Origin: UBA1724 sp963621575
Lineage (GTDB): Bacteria > Verrucomicrobiota > Lentisphaeria > Oligosphaerales > Oligosphaeraceae
DNA length: 64,000 nucleotides
Direction of reading: 5' to 3'
Assembly (NCBI GenBank): GCA_963621575.1
Contig: CAVFEH010000007.1
Span: 1 to 64,000 of the forward strand
Of this stretch, positions 23,974 through 31,686 are shown piece by piece. Position numbers and translations under genes: made by a program. The notes under the pieces were generated by a model. It saw only the letters and a program-made list of their open reading frames with translations, was not told where the DNA came from and did not search any database. Every line of letters starts with the position of its first letter. The first letter of the stretch is position 1.

Positions 23974-25401
23974 ATGATGTCTTTCCGCAAAGAATCCCCC
24001 TCCCACGGCAACGGCGGCGTCCGCAGGGAGATGCCGGCCGGCCGCGTGGCGAGCCAGGCCCGTTCCGCCGCCGAAGCCGTGGTCTCGGTGCTGTCGTCTT
24101 GCCTTGGGGGGCGGCGCCCTGCGGACCGCTGCCTCCACGAATACTGTTCCCGGAACCACCAACTGGGCTCCCGGGACCGCCGCCTGATTTCGGAGACCCT
24201 CTTTTCCGTCCTGCGGTGGTGGGGGTGGCTGCGGAAGCTGGCGCCAGTCTCCTTCCAGCAGGCGCTGGAGCAGGGCGCCGCGGAGCTGCCGGTGCATCCG
24301 GACCAGTGGAGCGGCGTGCTGGCGGCGGCGTGGGTGCTGGAGAACCGCTTTGACTTCCCCCCCTGCGTCTGCAATTGGCTGCGGGACGCACGGCTCTACC
24401 CCGAGCTCTTCCAGGGACTCCCCCCCGAGACCCCCGTGGGCGAGCGGCGCAGGAACCTCCGGCCCTTCTTCCAGGACCACCCCATGCCGGCCCTGGCCCT
24501 GGAGGAGCTCCTGCCGGAGTGGACCGCCCAGGAGCTCTCCCCCCTGCCCGAAGGCGCCTCCTTCAAGACCCTGGTGGAGTGGATGCAGAAGCGCCCGCCC
24601 GCATGGCTCCGCGCGCAGGGGCTGCCCCCGGAGGAGCTCTCCCGGCAGCTCCTCCAGGAGACGCAGGGCGCCGCCAAGCTGGCGCCCCACGCCCTCATGC
24701 ACGACGCCCTCTTCCTCAAGAACACCGCGCCCGCCCTCCAGAACACCGCCGTCTTCCGCAACGGCGGTTTCGAAATCCAGGACCTGGCCTCCCAGGCCGT
24801 GGGGCTGGTCTGCGGGCCCCGCGCCGGGCAGCAGTGGTGGGACGCCTGCGCCGGCGGCGGCGGAAAGACCCTCCATCTGGCGCAGCTCATGAAGAACCGC
24901 GGCATCCTGGAGGCCACCGACCTCCGGGAGGCCGCCCTGGAGGAGATCCGCCTGCGCGCCCGCCGGGGGCACTTCGGCAACATCCGCATGAAGACCTGGC
25001 AGGGCAACGGCACCCCGCAGAACTTCCGCGACCGCTTCGACGGCGTCCTGGTGGACACCCCCTGCTCCTGCTCCGGCACCTGGCGCAGAAACCCCGGCCG
25101 GCGCTGGAACACCACCCGCGACTCCCTGGAGGAATTCGCACGGCTCCAGGCGCAAATCCTCCGCGCCGCCGCACCCGCCGTCAAACCCGGCGGAACGCTG
25201 GTCTACTCCACCTGCTCCATGCTCGCCCGCGAAAACCAGAAGGTGGTGGAGGACTTCCTGGACGAGAACCCGCAGTTCATCCTCACCCCGCACACGGACC
25301 CCGTCACCGGAAAGACCTCCAGCGGCATGACGCAGCACTGGCCATGGGACGGAGACTGCGACGCCATGTTCACCGCGAAACTCACGCGGCGGAGAGTCTA
25401 G
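23974..25401 (+). CDS. rsmB: RsmB/NOP family RNA (cytosine-5) methyltransferase
   Basis: SAM-dependent 5-methylcytosine methylation of rRNA (or tRNA). The 475-residue product has an N-terminal NusB-like helical domain (LGSRDRRLISETLFSVLR) and a C-terminal methyltransferase domain with the SAM loop WDACAGGGGKTLHLAQ, the catalytic DTPCSCSGTWRRNP and the second cysteine motif YSTCSM, both needed in m5C enzymes. The start is uncertain: ATG pairs at 23974 and 23977, or ATG at 24031, are all possible. A longer frame beginning inside the GxxExxY gene is rejected. Whether it modifies C967 exactly as RsmB does cannot be told from sequence alone. Confidence 0.9.
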   Translation: MMSFRKESPSHGNGGVRREMPAGRVASQARSAAEAVVSVLSSCLGGRRPADRCLHEYCSRNHQLGSRDRRLISETLFSVLRWWGWLRKLAPVSFQQALEQGAAELPVHPDQWSGVLAAAWVLENRFDFPPCVCNWLRDARLYPELFQGLPPETPVGERRRNLRPFFQDHPMPALALEELLPEWTAQELSPLPEGASFKTLVEWMQKRPPAWLRAQGLPPEELSRQLLQETQGAAKLAPHALMHDALFLKNTAPALQNTAVFRNGGFEIQDLASQAVGLVCGPRAGQQWWDACAGGGGKTLHLAQLMKNRGILEATDLREAALEEIRLRARRGHFGNIRMKTWQGNGTPQNFRDRFDGVLVDTPCSCSGTWRRNPGRRWNTTRDSLEEFARLQAQILRAAAPAVKPGGTLVYSTCSMLARENQKVVEDFLDENPQFILTPHTDPVTGKTSSGMTQHWPWDGDCDAMFTAKLTRRRV

Positions 25402-25449
25402 CCACCCAGGGGGGAGGGCACACCGCGCCGCCGGGGGCGGAGGCGACAT

Positions 25450-25455
25450 TACATT
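25450..25455 (+). promoter_or_regulatory. -10-like TACATT placed for leaderless start
   Basis: TACATT in ACATTACATTACCCAAC ends 7 bases before the ATG at 25463. Transcription from it would begin at or next to the start codon. The 11-mer TACATTACCCA recurs at 38756-38766 before another gene. Confidence 0.4.
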
Positions 25456-25462
25456 ACCCAAC

Positions 25463-26310
25463 ATGCGGGACAAGAAACACGCCAACCCCTACACGAGCCT
25501 GGGATACGTGCTCTCCATTTGCGGGCACATACTGCTCCTGGGAGGATTGGGGCTTGCCTGCGTCATGCACAAGCCGGAGCCCGAACCGCTCGTCATCCCC
25601 GTGGCGCTCCTGGAGGCCGCCCCCGCGGCCCCCGCCGTCCAGGGACCCCCCCGCCGGAACCGGAACCCCCGCCGGAACCGGAACCCGCGCCGGAACCGCC
25701 GCCTGCGCCGGTTGTGGAGCCCCCGAAGCCGGAGCCCGCAAAGCCCAAGGTTGAGAAGCCCAAGGTTGAGAAGCCCAAGGTCGAGAAACCGAAGGTCGAG
25801 AAGCCGAAGGCCCCGTCCCTGGAGGAACGCCTCAAGAGTGCGCCCAGCACCAAGCGGGACAAGCAGAAGCCCAAGGACAGCCGCCAGGACACGGCGAAGA
25901 AGATCCAGGACCGGCTTTCCCGGAGCGCCCCCACGGGCACCGTCTCCCGTCCCGCGGGCGGCAATCCCAATGCGGGTCTGACGGGCGCGCAGCTGAATGC
26001 CTACGACACCTACCTGGTGGCCCACGTGCAGACCGCTTTGCAGACCTACTGGGACCGGCTGGGGCCGGAGCACCTCTCCTCCCAGCCGCGCCCGGTGTGC
26101 ATCACCCTGAACATTTCCGCGGACGGCCGGATCCTCTCCGCCGCCATCGCAAACCCCTCCGACAGCGCCCAAATGAACGACTGCGCCAGGAAGCTCCTGG
26201 ACGCCGTCCTGGGCCTCAAGCTGCCACCCTTCTCCCAGGCCGGACTCGCCGTGAAGAACGCCCTGCAGTTCCGGGTCAACCTGGACTACCGCCGCGAAAC
26301 CGGCCGCTGA
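25463..26310 (+). CDS. TonB-family protein interrupted by a frame change
   Basis: Reads as one TonB-like protein split over two frames. Frame one from ATG 25463 gives an N-tail, a membrane helix (about 13-33, LGYVLSICGHILLLGGLGLA) and IPVALLEAAPAAPAVQGPP. The rest lies in the -1 frame: a Pro-Glu and Lys-Pro rich linker with four KVEKP units, then a C-terminal domain (GLTGAQLNAYDTYLVAHVQTAL, VCITLNISADGRILSAAI) typical of the periplasmic TonB/TolA end. The junction is a run of seven C at 25646-25652; eight C would restore one frame of about 282 residues. Causes could be a sequencing error, a real mutation or length variation of the tract. No classical slippery heptamer in the right phase is present. 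Confidence 0.7.
25747..25806 (+). repeat. Four tandem 15-base units encoding KVEKP
   Basis: Four head-to-tail 15-base units starting at 25747, 25762, 25777 and 25792, each coding KVEKP with only synonymous changes (GTT/GTC, AAG/AAA, CCC/CCG). They lie in the periplasmic linker of the TonB-like gene, where length can vary without harming the ends. Confidence 0.85.
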
Positions 26311-26320
26311 AGACGGCGCC

Positions 26321-27115
26321 ATGCCCGAATCCCTCTCCTTCCCCATCCGAGAACCCCTCCCCGCCAAGGTGGTTGGACGCTACCGCGAGGAGCTTCTGCC
26401 CCTCCTGGCGCCATACCCCGTGCGGATCCTCGCCCCCGAAGACCCCGCCACCCCCGCGCTGGTCATCTCCTACGGCGGCGACGGCACCCTCCTGGGCGCG
26501 GAACGGGACTTCCCCGGAATCCCCAAGCTCCCCCTCCGGGACCGCTCCCACAACCCCCGCTGCCCCCTCCACGGCGAGGCCCTCTGCCTGGAACACTTCT
26601 TCCACGGGGACTTCGCCCCCGCGCGCTTCTCCAAGCTGCGGGCCCGTGGCGCACACGGCGAGGAGCTGGTGGCCCTCAACGACCTGGTCATCGCGCGGCA
26701 CCTGCACCCCCTGGGCGCCATCCGCGTGAGGCTCTGGCAAGACGGCGCGGTGCTCTTCCCCCAGGTCATCGCCGACGCCGTCGTCATCGCCACGACCTAC
26801 GGCGCGACGGGGTATTTCCAGAGCATCACCCGCGGCACCTTCCAGCGCGGCATCGGCGTGGCCTTCAGCAACGCCGTGGAGGGCGAGTGCTTCCGCGTCA
26901 TCGCCCCCGAGAGCCGCCTGGAGGTGGAGCTCCTACGGGGCCCCGCCATCGTACAGGCCGGCAACAACCCCGCGGGCCTGGCCCTGCCCGAGGGGGAGCG
27001 CCTTCTGGTGCTCCCCGATCCCCGGCAGGCCACCATCTACGGCCTGGAGGCCTTCCGCTGCCGGAAGTGCCACCGGCTCCGCCAGGACGGACAGGGCGAA
27101 CAGCCACCCCTCTAA
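26321..27115 (+). CDS. nadK: NAD kinase
   Basis: Phosphorylates NAD to NADP. The 264-residue protein has the family GGDGT motif (52-56, ISYGGDGTLLGAERDFPGIP), the NE/D-type motif ALNDLVIAR near 116-124, and a glycine-rich stretch ATTYGATGYFQSITRG that stands where most bacterial enzymes have STPTGSTAY. That variation and the CRKCH pair near the C-terminus set it apart from standard NadK, so it is a divergent member. It starts 10 bases after the TonB-like gene. A pair of GC-rich hairpins separates it from plsY. Confidence 0.82.
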   Translation: MPESLSFPIREPLPAKVVGRYREELLPLLAPYPVRILAPEDPATPALVISYGGDGTLLGAERDFPGIPKLPLRDRSHNPRCPLHGEALCLEHFFHGDFAPARFSKLRARGAHGEELVALNDLVIARHLHPLGAIRVRLWQDGAVLFPQVIADAVVIATTYGATGYFQSITRGTFQRGIGVAFSNAVEGECFRVIAPESRLEVELLRGPAIVQAGNNPAGLALPEGERLLVLPDPRQATIYGLEAFRCRKCHRLRQDGQGEQPPL

Positions 27116-27133
27116 AACCACGCCCACACCCAA

Positions 27134-27199
27134 GGCGCCGGGACCCCGCACGCCCCGGCGCCGTCGCGTATGCGCGCCCGCGAAGGGCGCCCGCATGCG
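27134..27199. repeat. Two consecutive GC-rich hairpins between nadK and plsY
   Basis: The first hairpin pairs GGCGCCGGG (27134-27142) with CCCGGCGCC (27154-27162), nine perfect pairs. The second pairs GCGCCC (27174-27179) with GGGCGC (27185-27190) around GCGAA, with weaker outer pairing to ATGCGC at 27195-27200. No T-run follows, so they are not simple terminators. Confidence 0.5.
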
Positions 27200-27256
27200 C
27201 ACGGCCGCCTCCCCCTTTCGCATCGACACAAACCCAATCGTGGAAACACAAGACTC

Positions 27257-27937
27257 ATGGACCACACCGCCATCCTCGCCCTGACGCTGGCCGCGCTCCT
27301 GGGATATCTCCTGGGAAGCGTCCCCTGGGGGCTCCTCATCGGATTCCTCAACGGCGTCGACATCCGCACCAAGGGCTCCCGGAACATCGGATCCACCAAC
27401 GTCACCCGCATCCTGGGCAGCGGCTGGGGAAAGATCTGTTTCCTCCTGGACTGCCTGAAGGGCCTCCTGGGCGTGCTTCTGGGCGCCTGGCTGGTGGCGA
27501 AGATGGACGTCTCCGCGCCGGTCTTCGCGAAGATGGCGGGTGGCGCCGGGGCGATCCTGGGGCACTGCTATCCCGTATGGCTGAAGTTCAAGGGCGGCAA
27601 GGGCGTCGCCACGGGCGGCGGCGTGGCGCTGGGCCTGGCGCCCTACCCCGTGATCCTGGCGCTAGCGTTGTGGGTGGTCCTGGAGATGCGCACGGGCGTG
27701 GTGGCCATCGCCAGCCTGGGGGCGGCGGCGGCGGTGCTGCTGCTCTCGCTGCTCTTCCAGGTGACCGGCTGGAGCCCCGTCGGCTGGCCCGTCATCCTCC
27801 TCTTCGCCTGCATGGTGGCCGTCATCTTCTACCGCCACAAGGAGAACATCCAGCGTCTGCTGGAAGGCAGGGAGAACTCCTTCCGGAAGTCCGCGAAGAA
27901 GTCCGGCGCCCCCGCGCAGCCCGGGCAGAAGCAGTAG
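27257..27937 (+). CDS. plsY: Glycerol-3-phosphate acyltransferase PlsY
   Basis: Inner-membrane enzyme that transfers acyl from acyl phosphate to glycerol-3-phosphate, the first step of phospholipid synthesis. The 226 residues begin with the first helix and the conserved YLLGSVPWGLLIG. They contain the three active-site loops: KGSRNIGSTNVTRILG, GHCYPVWLKFKGGKGVATGGG and a final cytoplasmic FYRHKENIQRLLEG. Five membrane helices fit the family. The C-terminal tail (KKSGAPAQPGQKQ) is longer and basic. The ATG at 27257 is chosen because the upstream frame is Arg/His-rich and precedes the first helix. Confidence 0.96.
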   Translation: MDHTAILALTLAALLGYLLGSVPWGLLIGFLNGVDIRTKGSRNIGSTNVTRILGSGWGKICFLLDCLKGLLGVLLGAWLVAKMDVSAPVFAKMAGGAGAILGHCYPVWLKFKGGKGVATGGGVALGLAPYPVILALALWVVLEMRTGVVAIASLGAAAAVLLLSLLFQVTGWSPVGWPVILLFACMVAVIFYRHKENIQRLLEGRENSFRKSAKKSGAPAQPGQKQ

Positions 27938-28000
27938 CACCGCCAACCCCGAATCCCTTTTCCCGAACCGCAATCCAACCAACCCTCCACCCTTTCCCCC

Positions 28001-29527
28001 ATGTCTCAAGAAAATCCCCAGGAAACCGCCGCCGAGCCCTCCCGGCAGGAGAGCGCAAACGTCATCGCCCTCCGCCGCGCAAAGGTGGACGCCCTCCGCG
28101 CCGCCGGCAAGAACCTCTATGGCCACCGGGTCGACGGCCTGACCTCCACCGCCGACATCCGCCGGAAACACGGCGCGGCGCCCGCCGAAGGCGCGGAGGA
28201 GCCCCACGGCCCCGTCTACCGGGTGGCGGGGCGCCTCATGGCCAAGCGCGTCATGGGGAAGTCCCTCTTCGCCAACCTCCAGGACGGCGCGGGGAACATC
28301 CAGCTCTATCTGCAGCGTCCTGAAATCGGGGACGAGCCCTACGCGGAATTCAAGGCCCTGGACCTGGGCGACATCATCACCGCGGAGGGATATCCCTTCC
28401 ACACCCGCACCGGAGAGCTCTCCCTCCACGTCACGGGCTTCGAGCTTCTCTCCAAGAGCCTCCTGCCCCTCCCCGAGAAGTTCCACGGCCTCCAGGACAT
28501 GGAGCAGCGCTACCGCCAGCGCTACCTGGACATGATCTGCAACGAAAACACCCGCCGCGTCCTGGCCATGCGCTCCAAGATCGTCCGCGAGTGCCGAAAC
28601 TTCCTGGACCAGCGCGGATTCATGGAGGTGGAGACCCCCATCCTCCAGACCCTCGCCGGCGGCGCCGCCGCACGGCCCTTCAAGACCCACTTCAACGCCC
28701 TCGACATTCCCATGTATCTCCGCATCGCGCCGGAGCTCTACCTGAAGCGGCTCATCGTGGGCGGATTCGAGAAGGTCTACGAAATCGGCCGCGACTTCCG
28801 CAACGAGGGCATGGACCACAAGCACAACCCCGAATTCACCGTGCTGGAGCTCTACCAGGCCTACTCCGACTGCCGCGGAATGATGGAGATCATGGAGTCC
28901 CTCATCACCACCGTCGCCCAGAACACCATCGGCACCCTTGTCATCCAGGGCGAGGACGGCAACACCATCGACCTCCACAGCCCTTGGCGCCGCGTCTCCT
29001 TCCACGAACTGCTGGAGGAGAAGATGGGCGCCGACTGGTGGACCCTCACCCTCGACGAACAGAAGAAGAAGGCCCGCGCCCTGGACCTGGAGATCACCGA
29101 CGACATGGACAGCTTCCACGTCTCCCACGAGATCTACGACCGGCTCATCGAGGACACCCTCATCCAGCCCACCTTCGTCACACGGCTCCCCGCATACCTG
29201 GTGCCCCTGGCCAAGCGCTGCCCCGACAACCCCGAGCTGGTGGACGTCTACGAACTGGAGATCGACGGCCGCGAGATGTGCCCCGGATACACGGAACTCA
29301 ACGACCCCGTCGACCAGCGCGCGCGCTTCAATGCGCAGCTCATCGGCAAGGCCGACCAGGAGGGCGAGGTGGAGCGCATCGACGAGGACTTCCTCAACGC
29401 CCTGGAATACGGCATGCCGCCCACCGGCGGACTGGGCCTGGGCATCGACCGGCTGGTCATGCTGCTCACCGGGTCCCGCTCCATCCGCGACGTGATCCTC
29501 TTCCCCGCCATGAAGCCCAAGGCGTAG
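28001..29527 (+). CDS. lysS: Lysine-tRNA ligase, class II
   Basis: Charges tRNA-Lys. The 508-residue protein has the N-terminal anticodon-binding OB domain (VYRVAGRLMAKRVMGKSLFANLQDGAGNIQLY) and the class II catalytic core: MRSKIVRECRNFLDQRGFMEVETPIL (motif 1), FEIGRDFRNEG-type KVYEIGRDFRNEGMDHKHNP (motif 2) and GLGLGIDRLVMLLTG (motif 3). The length is normal. It starts 63 bases after plsY with a pyrimidine-rich leader (CCACCCTTTCCCCC) and no Shine-Dalgarno site, and uvrD follows 19 bases downstream. Confidence 0.98.
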   Translation: MSQENPQETAAEPSRQESANVIALRRAKVDALRAAGKNLYGHRVDGLTSTADIRRKHGAAPAEGAEEPHGPVYRVAGRLMAKRVMGKSLFANLQDGAGNIQLYLQRPEIGDEPYAEFKALDLGDIITAEGYPFHTRTGELSLHVTGFELLSKSLLPLPEKFHGLQDMEQRYRQRYLDMICNENTRRVLAMRSKIVRECRNFLDQRGFMEVETPILQTLAGGAAARPFKTHFNALDIPMYLRIAPELYLKRLIVGGFEKVYEIGRDFRNEGMDHKHNPEFTVLELYQAYSDCRGMMEIMESLITTVAQNTIGTLVIQGEDGNTIDLHSPWRRVSFHELLEEKMGADWWTLTLDEQKKKARALDLEITDDMDSFHVSHEIYDRLIEDTLIQPTFVTRLPAYLVPLAKRCPDNPELVDVYELEIDGREMCPGYTELNDPVDQRARFNAQLIGKADQEGEVERIDEDFLNALEYGMPPTGGLGLGIDRLVMLLTGSRSIRDVILFPAMKPKA

Positions 29528-29546
29528 AAAAGGGACGCCGTCCGCC

Positions 29547-31649
29547 ATGCCGTCCCCGGAGGAGCTCATCCTGCAGGACCTGACGCCCGCCCAGCGGGAG
29601 GCCGTCACCCACCTGGACGGCCCCATGCTGGTGGTGGCCGGCGCCGGAAGCGGAAAAACCCGCGTGGTCACCCGCCGCATCGCCTGGCTGCTCCAGCACG
29701 GCGTCTGGCCCTCGCAGATCCTGGCCATGACCTTCACCAACAAGGCCGCCCGCGAAATGCGGGAGCGGGTGGAGGCCCTGGTCGGGGACGCCCCGAAGGC
29801 CATCGGCACCTTCCACGGCTGCTGCGCGCGGTTCCTCCGGCGCGACATCGACAAGATCCCGGGCTGCGGGCGCACCCGCGACTTCGCCATCTACGACGAA
29901 GACGAGCGCAAGAGCATCCTGGCACAGGTCCTCTCCGACTTCCACGGCACCCCCCTGGAAGACGAGATTGCGCAGATCACGCCCCGCGAGCTGGGGAGTT
30001 TCCTCGACATGGCCAAGACCCTGGACGTGGACTTCCGGACCGGCGCCAGGCTCTGCCAGGCCATCCGCGAGACCCTCTCCCCGGACGCCATGGAGGCCCT
30101 GGGCGAGCGCTACGAGATGCACATGGCCCGCTGCAACGCCGTGGACTTCGACGACCTGCTGCTGCTCACGGTGAGGCTCCTGCGGGAGGTCCCCGGCATG
30201 CGGGAGATCTACCAGAACCGCTATCGCTATCTCCTGGTGGACGAGTACCAGGACACCAACCACGTCCAGTATGAGCTCATCCGCCTGCTGGCCAATGAGA
30301 AGAACAACATCCACGTCACCGGCGACCCCGACCAGTCCATCTACTCCTGGCGCGGCGCGGACTACCGGAACATCCTCTCCTTCGAGCGGGACTTCCCCGG
30401 CGCAAAGCGCGTGGTACTGGAGCAGAACTACCGCTCCACCCCGCGCATCCTGGCGGCCGCGAACGCCCTGATCCGCTGGAACGTCGACCGCATCGAAAAG
30501 AACCTCTTCACCAGGAACCCCGACGGCCCCCAGGTCACCGACATGCTGGTGGACACCGACCGGGAGGAGTCCGAGTGGATCCGCAAGAAGATCGCGGGGC
30601 TCCACCGGCGCGGCGCCCCCTGGCGCTCCTTCGCCGTCTTCTACCGCACGAACGCGCAGAGCCGCCCCCTGGAGGAGGAGTTCGTCCACTACGGCGTCCC
30701 CTACCAGCTGCTGGGGGGGCTCCGCTTTTACGAGCGCAGGGAGGTGAAAGACTACCTTGCGCTGCTGCGCCTGGCGGCCAATCCCAGCGACCAGGTCGCC
30801 TTCCTGAGGACACTGGCCATGGCGCCCCGCGCCAAGGGAATCGGGAAGGTCACCGCCGCCAAGCTGACGGCGCAGGCGGACGCCGCCGGCCTGCCCATCC
30901 TGGACTACCTTGCCTCCGACGCCTTCCTGGCTTCCCAGAAAGGAAAGAGCCAGCGCGCCATGCGGCTGCGGGGCCTCTCCGGCTGGATGCGGGAGCTCCA
31001 AAAGCTCCCCCGGGAGCTCCCCGCCTCGCAGGCCATCCAGGAAATCGAGAGCTGCTCCGGCATCCTGGAAGGCGCGGAGACCCTCTACGGCGCCGAGAAC
31101 ATCCGCGAACGCAAGGACAATATCCAGCAGCTCTTCACAAAGGCCGCCATCTTCACCCGCGAGCACCCCGAGGGCACCCTCCGGGACTTCCTGGCGGAGG
31201 TGGCGCTGGTGGCCGACGTGGACGCCCATGACCCCCAGGCCGACTCCGTCCTCCTCATGACCCTCCACTCCGCCAAGGGACTGGAATTCCCCTACGTCTT
31301 CATCACCGGCGTGGAGGAGGGGCTCCTGCCCCACGGCACCGCCCTGGAATGCGGCGGCCTGGAGGGCGACGAGGAGGAATCCCGGACAGCCCTGGAGGAG
31401 GAGCGGCGGCTCTTCTACGTGGGAATCACCCGCGCGCGGCAGGCGCTCTTCCTCACCCACGCACGATTGCGCGGCCGCTGGGGAAACGGCTTCCTGGAAC
31501 CCGCGGAGCCCTCGCGCTTCCTCTCGGAAATCCCCGCCGAGCTGCGCCAGCGGAGGCAATTCCGCCACGGCATCGAGCAGGACCGGGACTCCGACTCCTA
31601 CCCCGCCGAAACGCCCGGCTTCGGCAGCCGCGCGCGGGGGCGCCGCTAG
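29547..31649 (+). CDS. uvrD: UvrD/PcrA-type 3'-5' DNA helicase
   Basis: Superfamily 1 helicase for nucleotide excision and mismatch repair and for removing proteins from DNA. The 700 residues carry the Q-motif LTPAQREAVTH, motif I VVAGAGSGKTRVVT, motif II LVDEYQDTNHVQYEL, motif III TGDPDQSIYSWRGADY, motif IV LEQNYRST, motif V LMTLHSAKGLEFPYVF and motif VI EEERRLFYVGITRA. The C-terminus is shorter than E. coli UvrD and close to PcrA. It starts 19 bases after lysS and precedes murA by 37 bases. Confidence 0.95.
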   Translation: MPSPEELILQDLTPAQREAVTHLDGPMLVVAGAGSGKTRVVTRRIAWLLQHGVWPSQILAMTFTNKAAREMRERVEALVGDAPKAIGTFHGCCARFLRRDIDKIPGCGRTRDFAIYDEDERKSILAQVLSDFHGTPLEDEIAQITPRELGSFLDMAKTLDVDFRTGARLCQAIRETLSPDAMEALGERYEMHMARCNAVDFDDLLLLTVRLLREVPGMREIYQNRYRYLLVDEYQDTNHVQYELIRLLANEKNNIHVTGDPDQSIYSWRGADYRNILSFERDFPGAKRVVLEQNYRSTPRILAAANALIRWNVDRIEKNLFTRNPDGPQVTDMLVDTDREESEWIRKKIAGLHRRGAPWRSFAVFYRTNAQSRPLEEEFVHYGVPYQLLGGLRFYERREVKDYLALLRLAANPSDQVAFLRTLAMAPRAKGIGKVTAAKLTAQADAAGLPILDYLASDAFLASQKGKSQRAMRLRGLSGWMRELQKLPRELPASQAIQEIESCSGILEGAETLYGAENIRERKDNIQQLFTKAAIFTREHPEGTLRDFLAEVALVADVDAHDPQADSVLLMTLHSAKGLEFPYVFITGVEEGLLPHGTALECGGLEGDEEESRTALEEERRLFYVGITRARQALFLTHARLRGRWGNGFLEPAEPSRFLSEIPAELRQRRQFRHGIEQDRDSDSYPAETPGFGSRARGRR

Positions 31650-31686
31650 CGAACTTTTCCACACCCACACTCTCCCATCCGTCCCC

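Noticed and set aside
25646..25652. Programmed -1 frameshift in the TonB-like gene
   Set aside because: The phase of the C run does not give the X-XXY-YYZ arrangement, and no clear downstream stimulatory structure is visible. Tract-length change or error is simpler, though not excluded.
25747..25806. CRISPR-like tandem repeat
   Set aside because: The units are contiguous, in frame and code KVEKP in a protein linker; there are no spacers.
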